Below are positions 36,650 to 48,549 of a stretch of DNA of 64,000 nucleotides, in pieces. The notes below the pieces were generated by a model. That model saw only the letters and a list, made by a program, of their open reading frames with translations. It searched no databases and was not told where the DNA came from. Location: the NCBI GenBank assembly GCA_009823505.1, contig VZQC01004530.1, positions 1,142,625 to 1,206,624 of the forward strand, given 5' to 3'. This DNA comes from Rhizomys pruinosus (Eukaryota > Chordata > Mammalia > Rodentia > Spalacidae). A program made the translations under genes and the position numbers. Each line of letters begins with the position of its first letter. Position 1 is the stretch's first letter.

Positions 36650-37764
36650 TCATTATTATTAGAAGTATTCAGCAAAGAGCTTGTTTCTGAAGTGTTATGA
36701 AGCACACTTTGAGAGGAAAAATCAGTGACGTGAAAGACAACACAATTCACCCGGTCACCAGGAGGATCCCAACATTGTTGGCTCATGCTTGCCTTCTCTT
36801 TCACATGAGGTGGGTTTGGTTTTGCAGAATTCCATGGAATGAGTTTTATGAACACACACCTATGAAGACATATTGGGGAGACAAGTTCATGGGGGCATTT
36901 CTAGGGTCACTATATGGAGTCACCTGTGCAAATTGTGGATGCTCTGGGGACAGTGAGGCTTCAATAGAATGTTGGCGTTAGAGCTGAGTCTGAGATTGGT
37001 GAGGAGGCTCTGATGGTGGTCACCAAGGTCACTGTCCTGTTACTCTTTTGCTTCTTTCGAGTGGTCGACAATTTGGCCATTTGCAGCTGTGGAGGGGACC
37101 CAAGCTCATACTTGAAGAACTCTGCTGAGAAGGTGGACAGGTATGTACACAGAAGTTGGAAGACCGAGGGTGAGATACAGAACACACTTGTAGGCAGAAG
37201 CTAGCAGAAGCCATTCCACTCTGCTCTGTGCCGAGCACAGGACATATTTTCTATCCAAGTGAGGCACGTGTGTCATAGGAGTTAGGATCTGAAGCAAGTG
37301 TGCACGACTGAAATCAAACACAGTTACACTCATTGTTGGACAGTTGATTATTTGCTTGGCCAAACTTTGGGTGAAGTATTTGGCTTGAATCTAGAAGTCA
37401 GCTTTTATCAGATATTCTTCTAGCTGCTAGAATCATCTTTACTGCGGTAATGCCTCCTGCTGAAACCGTCTCAAGTGTAAAGCTGAGGCCAGCTGTGCAC
37501 ACAGCACACTTAAAGTTTCTCATCATTATTTACCCGGGGTAACAATGGCACAATGGAGGAAACCATCAGCATTTTCTTTGGAATGGTGAAAAGAAAATAA
37601 AAATACATGTTCTGTCAAGCAGTTGTCTCTGGAGTTTCTGGAGCTGAGTATTGGCATGGAGTACTTGCATGTGTACAACCCTCTGCATGTGGTTGGAGAT
37701 GTGGAATTGTGGGTTCAAACTTCAGGCATAGAGCTGCAGGAGGACCGGAGGGTCTGTGTAATTG
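36650..37764. other. Single-copy sequence
   Basis: No repeat recognised. A 63-codon plus-strand frame at 37013-37204 begins with a hydrophobic run (VTVLLLFCFF) like a signal peptide, but no family or splice structure supports it. Confidence 0.4.
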
Positions 37765-37770
37765 TAATTT

Positions 37771-37851
37771 TCCTTCCTTCCTTCCTTCCTTCCTTCCTTC
37801 CTTCCTTCCTTCCTTCCTTCCTTCCTTCCTCCTTCCTTCCTTCCTTCTTCC

Positions 37852-37890
<39 letters not shown>
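37771..37890 (+). repeat. (CCTT)n then (CT)n microsatellite at a pseudogene 3' end
   Basis: A tetranucleotide pyrimidine tract (37771-37858) followed by (CT)n (37859-37887). It sits where the poly-A tail of the minus-strand GPI pseudogene should be (poly-T on this strand), so it probably grew from that tail. Confidence 0.9.
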
Positions 37891-37891
<1 letters not shown>

Positions 37892-38863
37892 CTCCCCTCC
37901 ACTGTGGTGGCATCTTTATTCTATCCAGATTCAAATCATGCAAGCATCAGTGCAGTCATCTGCACTGAAGCATGCCATCTGGTTGTCAAACAGGGGAGGT
38001 ACCCATGGAGGGAGTGTGTGCCAATTCCAGATTAGTTTCTCCCCAAAGGCTTGTGGTCAAAGCCCACAACAGGAGTGATACTGTAGGCAGGAGGGACAGG
38101 ACCATGCAATGCAGACTGGTGAGGAGGGACAAAGGGGACATAGGGGCTGTAGCTGAGTTTATTCCATTTTAGCATCGCACTGCTGCTTGATGAAGCAGAT
38201 GAAGAATCTTGGGAGGTCACTGCAGCATTGCACTTAAGCTCAGGGTGAATTATTTTTGTACCCAGCTGCTTCTCCAGCTCCACTCCTCACTGGTCAAGCT
38301 ACTGGTCTCCCAGATGGTGCCCTAAACAAAGACCTTGCACTCATAGGGGGTGATCAAATCTCTGAGAATGACCTTGGTGTGAGCTTGGTAACACAATAGA
38401 ATAGGTTGGGCGATTTCTTTCAAAGGCCTTGTGTGGCAAGAGGTCCTCAGGATCCTCTGGGCTCTTTCCTGCAGCCTGACATGCCTTCTAGGTTTTCTAA
38501 GATGACTTTCCTTTCTTCAGGGCCTCAGTGTGGGCTAAGAAATTGGCCAGGAGGATCTTGTGATGCAAACCTGTCTATCTGGGGTGCTGGGTCTGGATAG
38601 GGATGAGGATGGATGAGACAGTGTAATGCACGCTGGCCATTGGTTTCCGGTTCCGCTCATGCAGTTGGGCTGGTTTGGTGATCCACACAGATGCTGGACT
38701 TGGTGATGTATTTCCTGTTGACTCCATACCACCCTGCTGAAGTTAGATGGCAAAATGATGTGGTGCAGGTACCGGTCATCAGGCAGCAAGGCATGGATGA
38801 GTCTCACACTCAAAGCCGTTGATGTACCAGATTCCCAACAGAGCCAGCAGGACAGGTGTATTG

Positions 38864-39073
38864 TGCACTGAAGCATGGCATCTGGTTGTCAAACAGGCAA
38901 GGTACCCATGGAGGGAGTGTGTACCAATTCCAGATTAGTTTCTCCCCAAAGGCTTGTGGTCAAAGCCCACAACAGGAGTGGTACTGTAGGCAGGAGGGAC
39001 AGGACCATGCAATGCAGACTGGTGAGGAGGGACAAAGGGGACATAGGGGCTGCAGCTGAGGTTATTCCATTTT
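38864..39073 (-). repeat. Duplicated GPI pseudogene 3' end
   Basis: These 210 bp repeat 37961-38170 at a constant offset of 903 bp, with seven mismatches by eye and no indels. The copy covers the last codons and stop (39064-39062) and the proximal 3'UTR. It abuts GPI codons near PVLL at the shared word tgcac, which suggests a tandem duplication joined at microhomology. Confidence 0.93.
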
Positions 39074-39451
39074 GTTATCAACTTGACACACCTGGATGGA
39101 GGAAACCTCAATTAAGGAATTTTCTGAATGGATTGGCCTGAGGCCATCTCTGTGGGCATCTTCTTGATTGTTGACTGATGTGGGAGGGCCTAAGCTACTA
39201 TGGATGGTGCCAACCCTGGGTATATGGTCCTGTGTTCAAGAAGAAAGCAGGCTGAGCATGGGACAGGGAAGCAAGCCAGTAAACGGTGTTCTTCCACAGT
39301 CTGTGCTTCAAGCTCCTGCCCTGAGTTCCTGCCTTGGCTTCCCTTAGTGATGAAATGTGACCTGGGAATTATAAGATAAAATAAACCTTCTCTTCCCCAA
39401 ATTGGTTTTGGTCAGAATTCTTATCACAGCAATGGAGAAGCTAACTAGGAT
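39074..39451 (+). mobile_element. MaLR/ERVL-class solo LTR inside the pseudogene
   Basis: Begins tgttatcaacttgacacacc and ends near gctaactagga, with aataaacc about 70 bp before the end, the TG-to-polyadenylation-signal layout of a solo LTR. It lies between GPI codons around residue 318 and the duplicated stop codon region. Related elements are at 21.2 kb and, inverted, at 46.2 kb. Confidence 0.6.
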
Positions 39452-39618
39452 GGGGCCACCCTGTGGAAATGCTGGTCCATCCATTGAGCTCCCGAGAGCA
39501 GCTTCTCCACATTCAGGGTGATCTGACAACAGGCAAAAGTGTCCACTACCCAATCCCAGAACTCAAACATGTCTTGAGGATCAATTGCAAATGTCTTTAC
39601 TTTGGTCATGTTGGTTTA

Positions 39619-39801
<183 letters not shown>

Positions 39802-40370
39802 TCATGTGGAGTACGGCTTGACAGCTTCCTAGGTCAGATCCTCTGCTGCAGATGTTGAGGACGTCTACAGTGGACTTGTCAATGGAAACCTTTTATCTGC
39901 TACTCCTGATACGGTAGCAGAAAAGGATTTCATCTTGTCCAGAGCCCTGTTGACCTTTGGCATCACATCCTTGCCATTGACCACAGTGGGGATGTTTGAC
40001 CGGTTCTGAAGGGCCTTAGGCAGCACTGTCAGCTTCTCAGCATAGTTGACCTTCTCACCACTGAATATACTATCATGGGCCCTAGACTTGGCCAGGTCCA
40101 CCAGTGACTGCATTACCTCCTTCTTCTCAAGGTTCTTAGAGTAATCCACCAGAGTATACTCATAGTTGTTGAGGTTCAAGCTGAAGTGGTTGAAGGGCTC
40201 TAGATCCTTCTGAAAAAATGTGGTGCTGTTTGAGGTCAGTGCTGTTCTTGAGATACCACTGCTGTGGCTTCTGGAACTGCAGGCTCCTGGTGAGTAAGCA
40301 AGCCATGGTGGGACTGGAGTGGCACACATAGTAGGCCGGGCACTGGAGGGGAAGGAAAGAGGAGTGGAGG

Positions 40371-42480
40371 TGCTCAGGGAGCTCTGGGTTGTATTTTAAA
40401 AAGAGGCTTCTGACCTTTACAATCTGGACTTTAGTACATTTCCTGTGCAGGACTATGAAAGCCATGGATATTGTATCAGTGAAATGGTTACTTATGTTAA
40501 TCAGCAGCACTAGTGTACTTAATTATGTGGCCCTGTGAGGGAAATGCAAAATTAGCTTAAATCACTATCATTTTCCAAGTTGTTTGGAAAGATAGCTATA
40601 TCTAACCAATTACAGAAATTATGAGTTATTCACATGAAGAGCATCCAGGGAGATAAACCATGACTTCCAGGAATCCAGTTGCAGCCACACATTGATGGAG
40701 AGGTTGTGACATGAATTCCCAAGGTGCACTGACCACATACACCTTGAAGCCAGGGTGGGGGACTCAGATCCTGCTGGAAATAATCATACCTAAGTGACCC
40801 AGGGTCTCTGAAACTTGGTTTTCTCAACTCAAAGTGGGATTGGTAAAGAAGAGGATCTCACAAATGGGTGCTGAGTTTGAAATCAAATTCTATGTAAAAG
40901 ACCAACCATAAGCATTTAACAAATATCACCTGTTGTTTCTATTGGCTATTGCTGGGTGAGTACTGTTTTTGGAAAGTGCAGAGTATATATGCTACAATGG
41001 GGACAGGATTTTTGTGTATCTTCAACTTTTGTGGTAGCAAATTAATTTCCATTCCTTGTAAGTCTAGAAAACCATTTTCTATCATCAACTTTACTTCTTA
41101 AGACTACTTACTATGAAGGGTGAGGTTCTGGGAGGGGCTTTGTGAGCTCTTAATTTTAACCTATGATAAATGGCTGAGGAATATATATTATATATCTATA
41201 TATCTATATATCTATATCTATATCTATATAGATATAATTTCTTCTATCATGTCCTGTTAGATGGTGGCTCTCATAGCCAAGCTTGGGGGTGGGGAAAGAG
41301 CAATGTCCAGGCTCCACAGTGATCAGTGGAGAATTAGCTGAGACTTAATGTTGGTTTTAATGGATGTTTGGAATTGAGCTATTTGGGGGAGAATAATGAA
41401 GACACTTCAGAGAAGAACTTTCCAAGATGGGTGTGGTTAAGGAAGAAGCACATTTAATGACACATGTAATGGGTTCCATGAGTAGCTCATCTTCAAGCAT
41501 ACAGAGCTCTACGTGCTCTAAAGATGGCACCCGGTGACACTTTCTGCTTTCTTCACCTCATGTGCCATCCTCTGACAGGTCACCTAGGAAGGGTGGTCTC
41601 TTTTGGTGTCAAAATGGTGGCCCAAAGAATTTCCATCCTTTCTGCTTCTGGCAGACAGGGAATGATTTCTCGCCTCTGTTGTAATGATGGTGACCCAGTT
41701 TACATTGGCTTTGCTGACTTTGATTGGAACTTGTGCTCAGCCCCACCAAGCCAATCTGTCCAGCTGGGAAGAGCTGAGAAATGATTGTCCAGGGGACAGA
41801 TGGCTTATCTGACCTGACATGGGAGGGGTTTATATCCCCAGTGCTAAATGGGCTGTGCTGTGAGCGGGGGGGGGGGCACTGTTCTTAACAGAGGAGGTTT
41901 TTCTTGGGCTAGGTTTATTCTTCTGAATTTACAACAACCTGAGAATTGAGAAATCTTTCTCATACCTTGGAAATACTGAGTTTGAATCTCTGTCCTCTTT
42001 CACATTAATAAGAAAAGAGTCCAATGGAGGACAGTTGCCTTGGTCACCATGAGTAATGCTGGCTTTATTTCATGGCAAACAGTATCCCCTTGGCCTCCTA
42101 ATAGTGCAGGGACAGGATATGATGGAACAGGCCATAATTGCTGCTTTAAGCTTTTCTCAGAACTTCAGCTAACTTGTAGTTTCAGATTCTCTTGGTCTTT
42201 GAGGCATTTTGGAGTTGGCCCTCTTTGCTTCGGTAGCATTTGATTTCTTCAATGTTGAAGTCCAGTCAGGGTCTCAGAAGGACTGGATTGCATATTCAGA
42301 ACAGTTTTCACATGAGTCAGATTTCCCCTTATGTCTTCCCGATAGAGAGGCTTTATCCAGCTTCTGATTGTGCGGGAAGTTCTGATATCAACACTAGACC
42401 CTTTGGCTGATGATGTGATGATACTGGTGGCAGTGATGAACACAGCTGGAGTTGACAGCATTTGTGTTCTCATCTATTTT
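40371..42480. other. Single-copy sequence
   Basis: No gene is recognised. It contains a (TATC)n-type microsatellite (41186-41235) and a G10 run at about 41867-41876. Confidence 0.45.
41186..41237 (+). repeat. (TATATC)n microsatellite
   Basis: Imperfect tatatc/tatctatatc tandem array. Confidence 0.9.
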
Positions 42481-42484
42481 GACT

Positions 42485-42775
42485 GCTAAAGCAAGGTGCC
42501 ACAGATGGGGTGGTTGAAAATCGACGGATATGTGTTCCTCTCCACTCTGGAGGCTAGGTTCTGTGTCTGGTGAGGGCCTGCTTCCTCAGTCTTCATGCTC
42601 TTCTCAAGTAAAGGAAGCTGTGAAGTATCTTTGTGTATTCATGATTCCATACATGAGGATGTCTCCTTCATGGCATAATCATGTCCCAATGGCCCCACCA
42701 CCTAGCAGCATAGCCCAGAGGATCAGGGATCTATGAATGGATGTGAGAGCAACCTAACATCCAGCCTACAGTAAT
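42485..42775 (-). mobile_element. MLT1-type MaLR LTR
   Basis: ggtgccacagatggggtggt, ctctggaggctaggttctgt, gtctggtgagggcctgcttc and ggcataatcatgtcccaatg follow, in order, the complement of MLT1 LTRs. It is ancient and non-coding. Confidence 0.65.
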
Positions 42776-42784
42776 CCACTGAGC

Positions 42785-42958
42785 AAGTGTGTTAACCATT
42801 TTAATCTCCATAGTAACCCTGCAAAGATCATGTTATTACCGTTTTGCAGACGAGGCAACAAAGCTCGGAAGGGCTAAATAATTCTTCCAAGGTGACACAG
42901 ATATAAAGAGATATAGCCAAGATACAAACCCAAGATGGCTTTCCAAATACACCTATCT
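42785..42958 (-). repeat. MIR SINE
   Basis: accgttttgcagacgaggca, gggctaaataattcttccaa, ggtgacacagatataa and gatacaaacccaag follow the complement of MIR. Confidence 0.75.
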
Positions 42959-43167
42959 ATATGTCTGTGTCCATGAACTGAAATTTCCATAAGATATTAA
43001 ATACGGTGACTTTTTTGATTAGCAATAATGTTACTTACCAAAGTCCCATCAATAATTTATCATGTGATTCTCAATTAAATATCCTGACACACAGGGTTTG
43101 TGTTGGGAATCATGCAATGGCTCATCTTCATCATTAACTTGACTGGATTCAGAATCATCTAGAAAAC

Positions 43168-43217
43168 AAACCTGTGTGTGTGTGTGCACACGCGCACGTG
43201 TGTGTGCGTGTGTGTGC

Positions 43218-43260
<43 letters not shown>

Positions 43261-43272
43261 TGTATGTGTATC
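43168..43272 (+). repeat. (GT)n microsatellite
   Basis: About 100 bp of GT with CG and AT interruptions. Confidence 0.95.
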
Positions 43273-43744
43273 TGTGAGAGTGTTCCAGGGAGTTTGAGTG
43301 AAATGGGAAGAACATCTCCAGGTATGAGGGTGGCACTGTTCCATGGCTGGGGTCCCTGAGTAGAAAGTGCATAGAACACCAGCATGCCTCTCTGTGCTTC
43401 CTGACTGGGGATGCCATGTGACCAGTTCCTTCCCTACCAGGATATCCCTAAAATGAGGAGCCCCCCCTCAAAAAATTCTTCTGTTACATTGCTTTCATCA
43501 GACATTTTGTCATAGTAATGAGAAAAAGTAATATGGATTATAAAATATGTTGATGTAGAGCTTCACGCCTAGTTTATAAGTTCTGGGTTGAACTCAACTG
43601 TTTCTGTCCTGTATTAGTCTTACTTGCAGTTACCTCTTGCTACCAAATGGTGTCGCTGTTAGAGATGCGCCCTATGTGGCCTTAGTTTCTTCCAGGGTTC
43701 TGTGATACTCCTGCTGGGGAAGTGTTTTATTTTCTTATTTTCTT

Positions 43745-43967
43745 ATTTTTTTGCGGGGGGACACACCCATGAATGACTTAGATGTGTACATGTGTCTGGC
43801 GAGTATGGAGTCCTAAAATTGATATTGGGCATCTTCTTCAGTATTGTCTTCTTATTTATCTCCTCCTACCCTACCCCAGTTTTACATGTGTTCTCGGGGG
43901 TCTGAACTTAGGTCTTCATGCTTGAATGGCAAGTGCTTTATCACTGAGCCATCTCTCTAGTCCAGGA
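43745..43967 (-). mobile_element. B3/B4-type SINE
   Basis: gacttagatgtgtacatgtg, ggtcttcatgcttgaatggc, tcactgagccatctctctag in reverse. Confidence 0.65.
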
Positions 43968-44630
43968 TGTTAGTTTTTTAGGGAGATTCTGGCTCACCTA
44001 TATGCTGAGCTAAACCACCTCTCCCAGAGGTGTGTGACCCTTAGGTTTTATCTCAACCTATGATTTCCCTTCTTGCATACACTTATCTTCTACCCTACAT
44101 ACAAGATATTTTAAAATATTTTTATTAAAGTTTTGTGTATTTCATACAACATTTCTCAATATAATTTAGACTCATTCCCCCTTCCATGCCCCCTCCACCG
44201 AGTTCATGCATTCTGCCATACATGTCTTGCATCTTTTTCTCAGGCTTTTAAAAGTTTTTCTTTGCAGAGGTTTACTATTTTGGAAGTTTACTGTTTCAGT
44301 CTGTTCTTTGACCCAGTCCTTTTGTTGTTGTTTCCTCCAATTTGCATTACTCTAAAATATGCATATATATCATATATATCAAAATTAAGATGTCTGAAAA
44401 TAATCTATGTGTTAATTCCAGAATGTGTTTAAGGATTCACATTTTTCCCTTTAATTTTATATTACTCTGAAGTATGCATACATACCCTCCACCCATATAC
44501 CAAAATTATGAAGTCTGAAAATAAATAAAATAAATGGTAGGTTAATTCTAGAGCCCATTAAGGGGTTCACATTTTAAGTGTACTGTTCCTTTCAGATAAA
44601 AAATATAACATTAACATTGTTCAGTTTTTT

Positions 44631-44883
44631 TTTAAATTTTTTTTTATTAATTTTATTTATTTCTGTATGTGTATGAATGTACTGCCTGCATGCAAGTCTG
44701 TGCACCCATGTCGTGCAATGCCGCGGAGGTCAGAAGAGGGTCTCGGATTCCCCTGGAGCTGGAGTTCTCCTGGAATTGGAGTTTCAGACGGCTCTCGGCC
44801 GCCATGTGGGTGCTGGGGACCGAACCCGGGTCCTCTGCAAGAGCAGTCGGTGCTCTTAACCGCTAGGCCATCTCTCCAGCCCC
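44631..44883 (-). mobile_element. Young B2-family SINE in inverted L1
   Basis: Full-length reverse copy between L1 3'UTR words ttgttcagttt and tcagtttgttttatact; duplication tcagttt. Confidence 0.94.
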
Positions 44884-45241
44884 TCAGTTTGTTTTATACT
44901 AGGTATTTGGTGCTAGCATCCACAAATGAGGGATACCATTTGTCATTTGCTTTTCTGAGACTGTGTTACTTTACTTAGCATCATGGCTTCTAGTTCCATT
45001 CATTTACTTGCAAAATTCATGATGTCCTCTTTCTTTTCCTCTGCATAGAATTCCATTGTGTAGATGTACTACATTTTCTTTATCTACTCATCAGTTGAGG
45101 GACACTTGGATTGCTTCTAGGTCTTCCTTATTGTGAAGAGAGCTGCAATAAACATGGTTTTTGCATGTTTCTCTGGGACAGTATGGGTATATACCCAGGA
45201 GTGGTATGAATGGGTTAGGTGTTAGGTTTAATTTGAGTCTT

Positions 45242-45489
45242 AAAGTATTTTTTTTTATTTTTATTTATTTCTGTATGTGTATGAATGTACTGTCTGCATG
45301 TAGGTCTGTGCACCCGTGTCGTGCAATGCCGCGGAGGTCGGAAGAGGGTCAGATTCCCCTGGAACTGGAGTTCTCCTGGAATTAGAGTTTCAGACGGTTC
45401 TCAGCCACTATGTGGGTGCTGGGGATTGAACCTGGGTCCTCTGTAAGAGCAGTTGGTGCTCTTAACCGCTAGGCCATCTCTCCAGCCCC
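45242..45489 (-). mobile_element. Young B2-family SINE in inverted L1
   Basis: Reverse copy with a small deletion after gaagagggtc. The 13-bp duplication taatttgagtctt lies at 45229-45241 and 45490-45502. Confidence 0.96.
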
Positions 45490-46165
45490 TAATTTGAGTC
45501 TTTTAAGTATTCTCCACATTGCTTTACATAGGGATTGCATGAGTTTACATTCCCACCAGCAGTGCATGAGTGTTCCCCTTTCCCCACAACCTCTCCAGCA
45601 TTTAGTGTCATTTGTTTTCCTAATCTTAGCCAGTCTTACGGGGTAAGGTGAAATCTTAAGCTGGTTTTCATTTGCATCTCCTTAATATTAGTGACACCGA
45701 ACACTTTCTGAGCTGCTTCTCTGCCATCTTCATTTCTTCATTTGTGATTTCTCTGTTCAGCTCCTTACTCCATCTTTTGAGTGAGTCATTTGTTTTCTTG
45801 TTCTTTTGTTTTTTGAGTAATTTATATATTCTGGATGTTAAGCCTCTTTACAGCAACAATAAACAAATGGAGAAGGAATACAAGGAGACCCTCCCATTCA
45901 CAATAGACTGAAAAAAACAAAACAAAACACAAAACCTTGGAACAACCTAACCAAAGACAACAAAGATCTCTACAACAGAAAATTTAAATCCCTGAAGAAG
46001 GAGATTGAAGAAGATACCAGAAGATGAAAAGACCTCCCATGCTCATGGATTGGAAGAATTAATATAGTAAAAATGTCCATCCTACTCAAATGAATATACA
46101 GATTCAGTGCAATCCCAATCAAATGCCTCATGAGTTTCTTCTCAGACTTAGAAAAAAACATCCTT

Positions 46166-46570
46166 GGGGCTTGTTCTAGTTTTGTCTTCAATTGCTGTGA
46201 CAAAACATTCTGACCGACACCAACTTGGGGAGGAAAGGGTTTATTCAGCTTATATCTCCTGGGTCACAGTTCATCACTAGGGAGCCCAAGGCAGGAACTC
46301 AGGGCAGGAACCTGGAGGCAGGAGCTGAAGCACAGGCCATGGAAGAATGCTGTTCACTGGCTTGCTCCCCTGGCTCATGCCCAGCCTACCTTCTTATACG
46401 GTACACAACAACCTGCCCAGGGTGGCACCACCCATAGTGGGGCTGGGCCCTCCCACATTGCTCAACAATCAAGACAATACTCCACAGACATGGCCATAGG
46501 CCAATCCAATGGAGCCAATTTCCCAATTGAGGCTCCCTCAACCCAGGTATGTCAAGTTGACACTAAAGCT
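46166..46570 (-). mobile_element. MaLR/ERVL-class LTR-like element
   Basis: On the minus strand it starts near ctttagtgtcaacttgacat and ends near gacaaaactagaacaagcc, with the same internal words as the 39.07 kb element (ggagggcccagccccac). It lies inside the L1 between aaaaaaacatcctt and the L1 resumption at 47.945 kb. Confidence 0.6.
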
Positions 46571-46814
46571 ATCCAGCACAGGGCTGGAGAGATGAGTCTG
46601 TGGTTAAGAGCATTGACTGCTCTTGCAGAGGACCCAGGTTCAATTCCCAGCACCCCCAAGTTGGCTAAGAACCATCTTTAGTGATGGGCGTGGTGTCTCA
46701 CACCTTTAATCCCAGCACTTGGGAGGCAGAGGCAGGCTGATCTCTGTGAGTTCAAGGCCAGCCTGGTCTACAGAATGAGCTCTGGCCAGCTGGGACTAAA
46801 GGGAGACCCTGTTT

Positions 46815-46846
<32 letters not shown>
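46571..46846 (+). mobile_element. Truncated B2 joined to B1
   Basis: A B2 head (gggctggagagatgagtctg to tggctaagaaccatctt, about 105 bp) passes directly into a full B1 (gggcgtggtgtctcacacct to gggagaccctgtttc) with an A36 tail. No B2 3' half follows the B1, so this is not simply a B1 inserted into a B2. Confidence 0.8.
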
Positions 46847-46849
<3 letters not shown>

Positions 46850-46850
<1 letters not shown>

Positions 46851-47945
46851 TCATAAAGGGAAGCCTGTTCTAACAAGACCTGACTTTGTCCTCTAGTGGA
46901 TGGAACTGGTAAATGAACAGCCAAAAGGAGACAGGGGCTCCCTCTCCCCCCACAAACCTGAGTGACCCCTGAGGACCAGATCCTCAACTGACCTTGAGAA
47001 AACAAAAACCTTGATTAATCTGGGCTAACAGTGTGGCCTTAAGCATCCAAAAGGAAAGGATAACCAGAAATAAATAATGAGTAAGGCCTGAGAAACTGTA
47101 CTTCAGGTATAAAACTTGAGATCTTAGTAAAAAGACAAAAAAGAGCACAGTTGTTTTGCCTGTCTTACTGGAAAGTGCAGTTACCCTGTGGCTTCCACTG
47201 CTTTTGCCATCCTTTAAAGACGTGAGAAGACACAGCTTTTCAACCTTCCAATATGGACTAAAGACTCGTGTTTCTCCAAGATGCTCCAAACCTTCAGTGC
47301 CAGATGGGGACTGCTGAAACATCCAACTTGTGGATTGAGCTACTACTGGGGTTTCAGCCTCTTCAGAGTATAGACTGCCATTGTTGGACTACCCAGGCTG
47401 TATCACAGAGACCAGTACAGGAAGATCAAGACAGGACATGGTGCTTACTGGACCTCATTTGGTGACCATGGGAAGGGAAGACCCCAGTGTGGAGCACTAG
47501 GGCAGGACTGATGGTAGTTTGGGCTTGTCAAGGAGGAGCCTTCAAACATGACATCTTTCAGCCTAATAAAGAAAAAAAAAACCCTCATAAGCCAAAGATG
47601 CTAAAACCTATGATATATGTGGCATGCATATGTGCATATTTTGGAGTGATGCAAATTGGAAGGAACAACAACAAAAACAACAATAGCAAAAAAGACTGGG
47701 TCAAAGAACTGACTGAAAATGGTGAACTTCTGCTCAAAACAGTAAACTTATGCATCGAAAATTTTAAAAGAGACAGAGAAAAAGATAGAGAACATGTTTG
47801 GCAGAATGCATGAGCCCTGGTGGGGTGGGGGGCAGGGAGGAGGAACGGGTCTAGATTTGATTAGAAATTTTGTATGAAGTACACAAAGCTTCAATAAAAA
47901 TTGGCTTTGAAAAATATAAATAAATTAGTTAATAAATAAAAAAAA
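46850..47945 (+). mobile_element. L1 3'UTR, 5' truncated
   Basis: About 1 kb of L1 3'UTR ending cacaaagcttcaataaaaat. 46.99-47.56 kb matches the reverse complement of 63.46-64.0 kb over long stretches (gtttctcaggccttact, caatggcagtctat, ggtttggag). It belongs to the material inserted in the older, inverted L1. Confidence 0.8.
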
Positions 47946-48549
47946 TCCTTACATTCTTATGGAAAACAAAAGACCCATGATAGCTAAAGCAACCCTAAGC
48001 AAACAACAAGAACAACAACAACAACCACCAAACACAGGGGGGATAACCAAACCAGACTTCAAACTATATTACAGGACTATAGTAAGAAAAACAGTCTGGT
48101 TCTGGCACAAACAGACCCATAGATCAATGGAACAAAACTAAAGATCCAAACCTGAGCATATACAATTTCAGCAACTTCATTTTTGACAAGATGGCCAAGA
48201 AAACACAATGGAGGAAAGACAGCATCTTCAGCAAATGGTGCTGGCAAAACTGGATGGCCAGTTGTATAAGGATGAAGCTGAACCCCTACCTTTCACCATG
48301 TACAAAAATCAACTCTAAATGGGTCAAAGACCTCAACATGAAACCAGAAATCCTGGAAATGATAGAAGAAAATGTCGGCAGTAACTTATAAAATATGGAC
48401 ATAGAAAAAGACTTTCTAAATCAGACAGCAGCTATGTTAGAAATAAGGTAAACAATAGACAAGTGGAACCTCATTAAACTCAAAAGCTTCTGTGCAGTGA
48501 AAGAAACAATCAAGTGATATACCTGACAGAGGTTTACAAGGTATTTTAT

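Larger units (their letters stand above)
45852..48532 (+). pseudogene. L1 ORF2 fragment (inverted segment)
   Basis: Decayed ORF2 sequence matching the upstream half of the copy at 29.3-30.28 kb (ggagaaggaatacaaggaga, tcccatgctcatggattgga, gatcaatggaacaaaa). It is split at 46.165/47.945 kb by later insertions. Near 48.51 kb about 45 bp present in the 30.2 kb copy is missing between two agtg words. No functional product. Confidence 0.85.
44114..48534 (-). mobile_element. L1 insertion with twin-priming inversion
   Basis: 44.11-45.85 kb holds the L1 3'UTR and ORF2 end on the minus strand. 45.85-48.53 kb holds the adjoining upstream ORF2 segment on the plus strand. The outer end of the inverted part (ctgacagagg, 48.53 kb) is the L1 sequence that should directly precede the start of the 3' part (agaggcttaacatccag, 45.85 kb). 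Flanks tacaagatatttta (44100-44113) and tacaaggtatttta (48535-48548) match at 13 of 14 bases, so this was one event. Later insertions (44631, 45242 and 46166-47945) lie within it. Confidence 0.92.

Noticed and set aside
36697..36981. 94-codon frame with a faint histone-like phrase near its start
   Set aside because: Only a few residues resemble the histone pattern and the rest does not; not a histone retrocopy.
37013..37204. 63-codon frame with a signal-peptide-like start
   Set aside because: A hydrophobic N-terminus alone is weak; no family, no splice sites and no supporting neighbours.
37615..37943. Minus-strand frames rich in Lys-Glu-Gly-Arg repeats
   Set aside because: They are the (CCTT)n(CT)n microsatellite translated.
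43049..43417. 122-codon frame with His-Thr repeats
   Set aside because: It is the (GT)n microsatellite in reverse.
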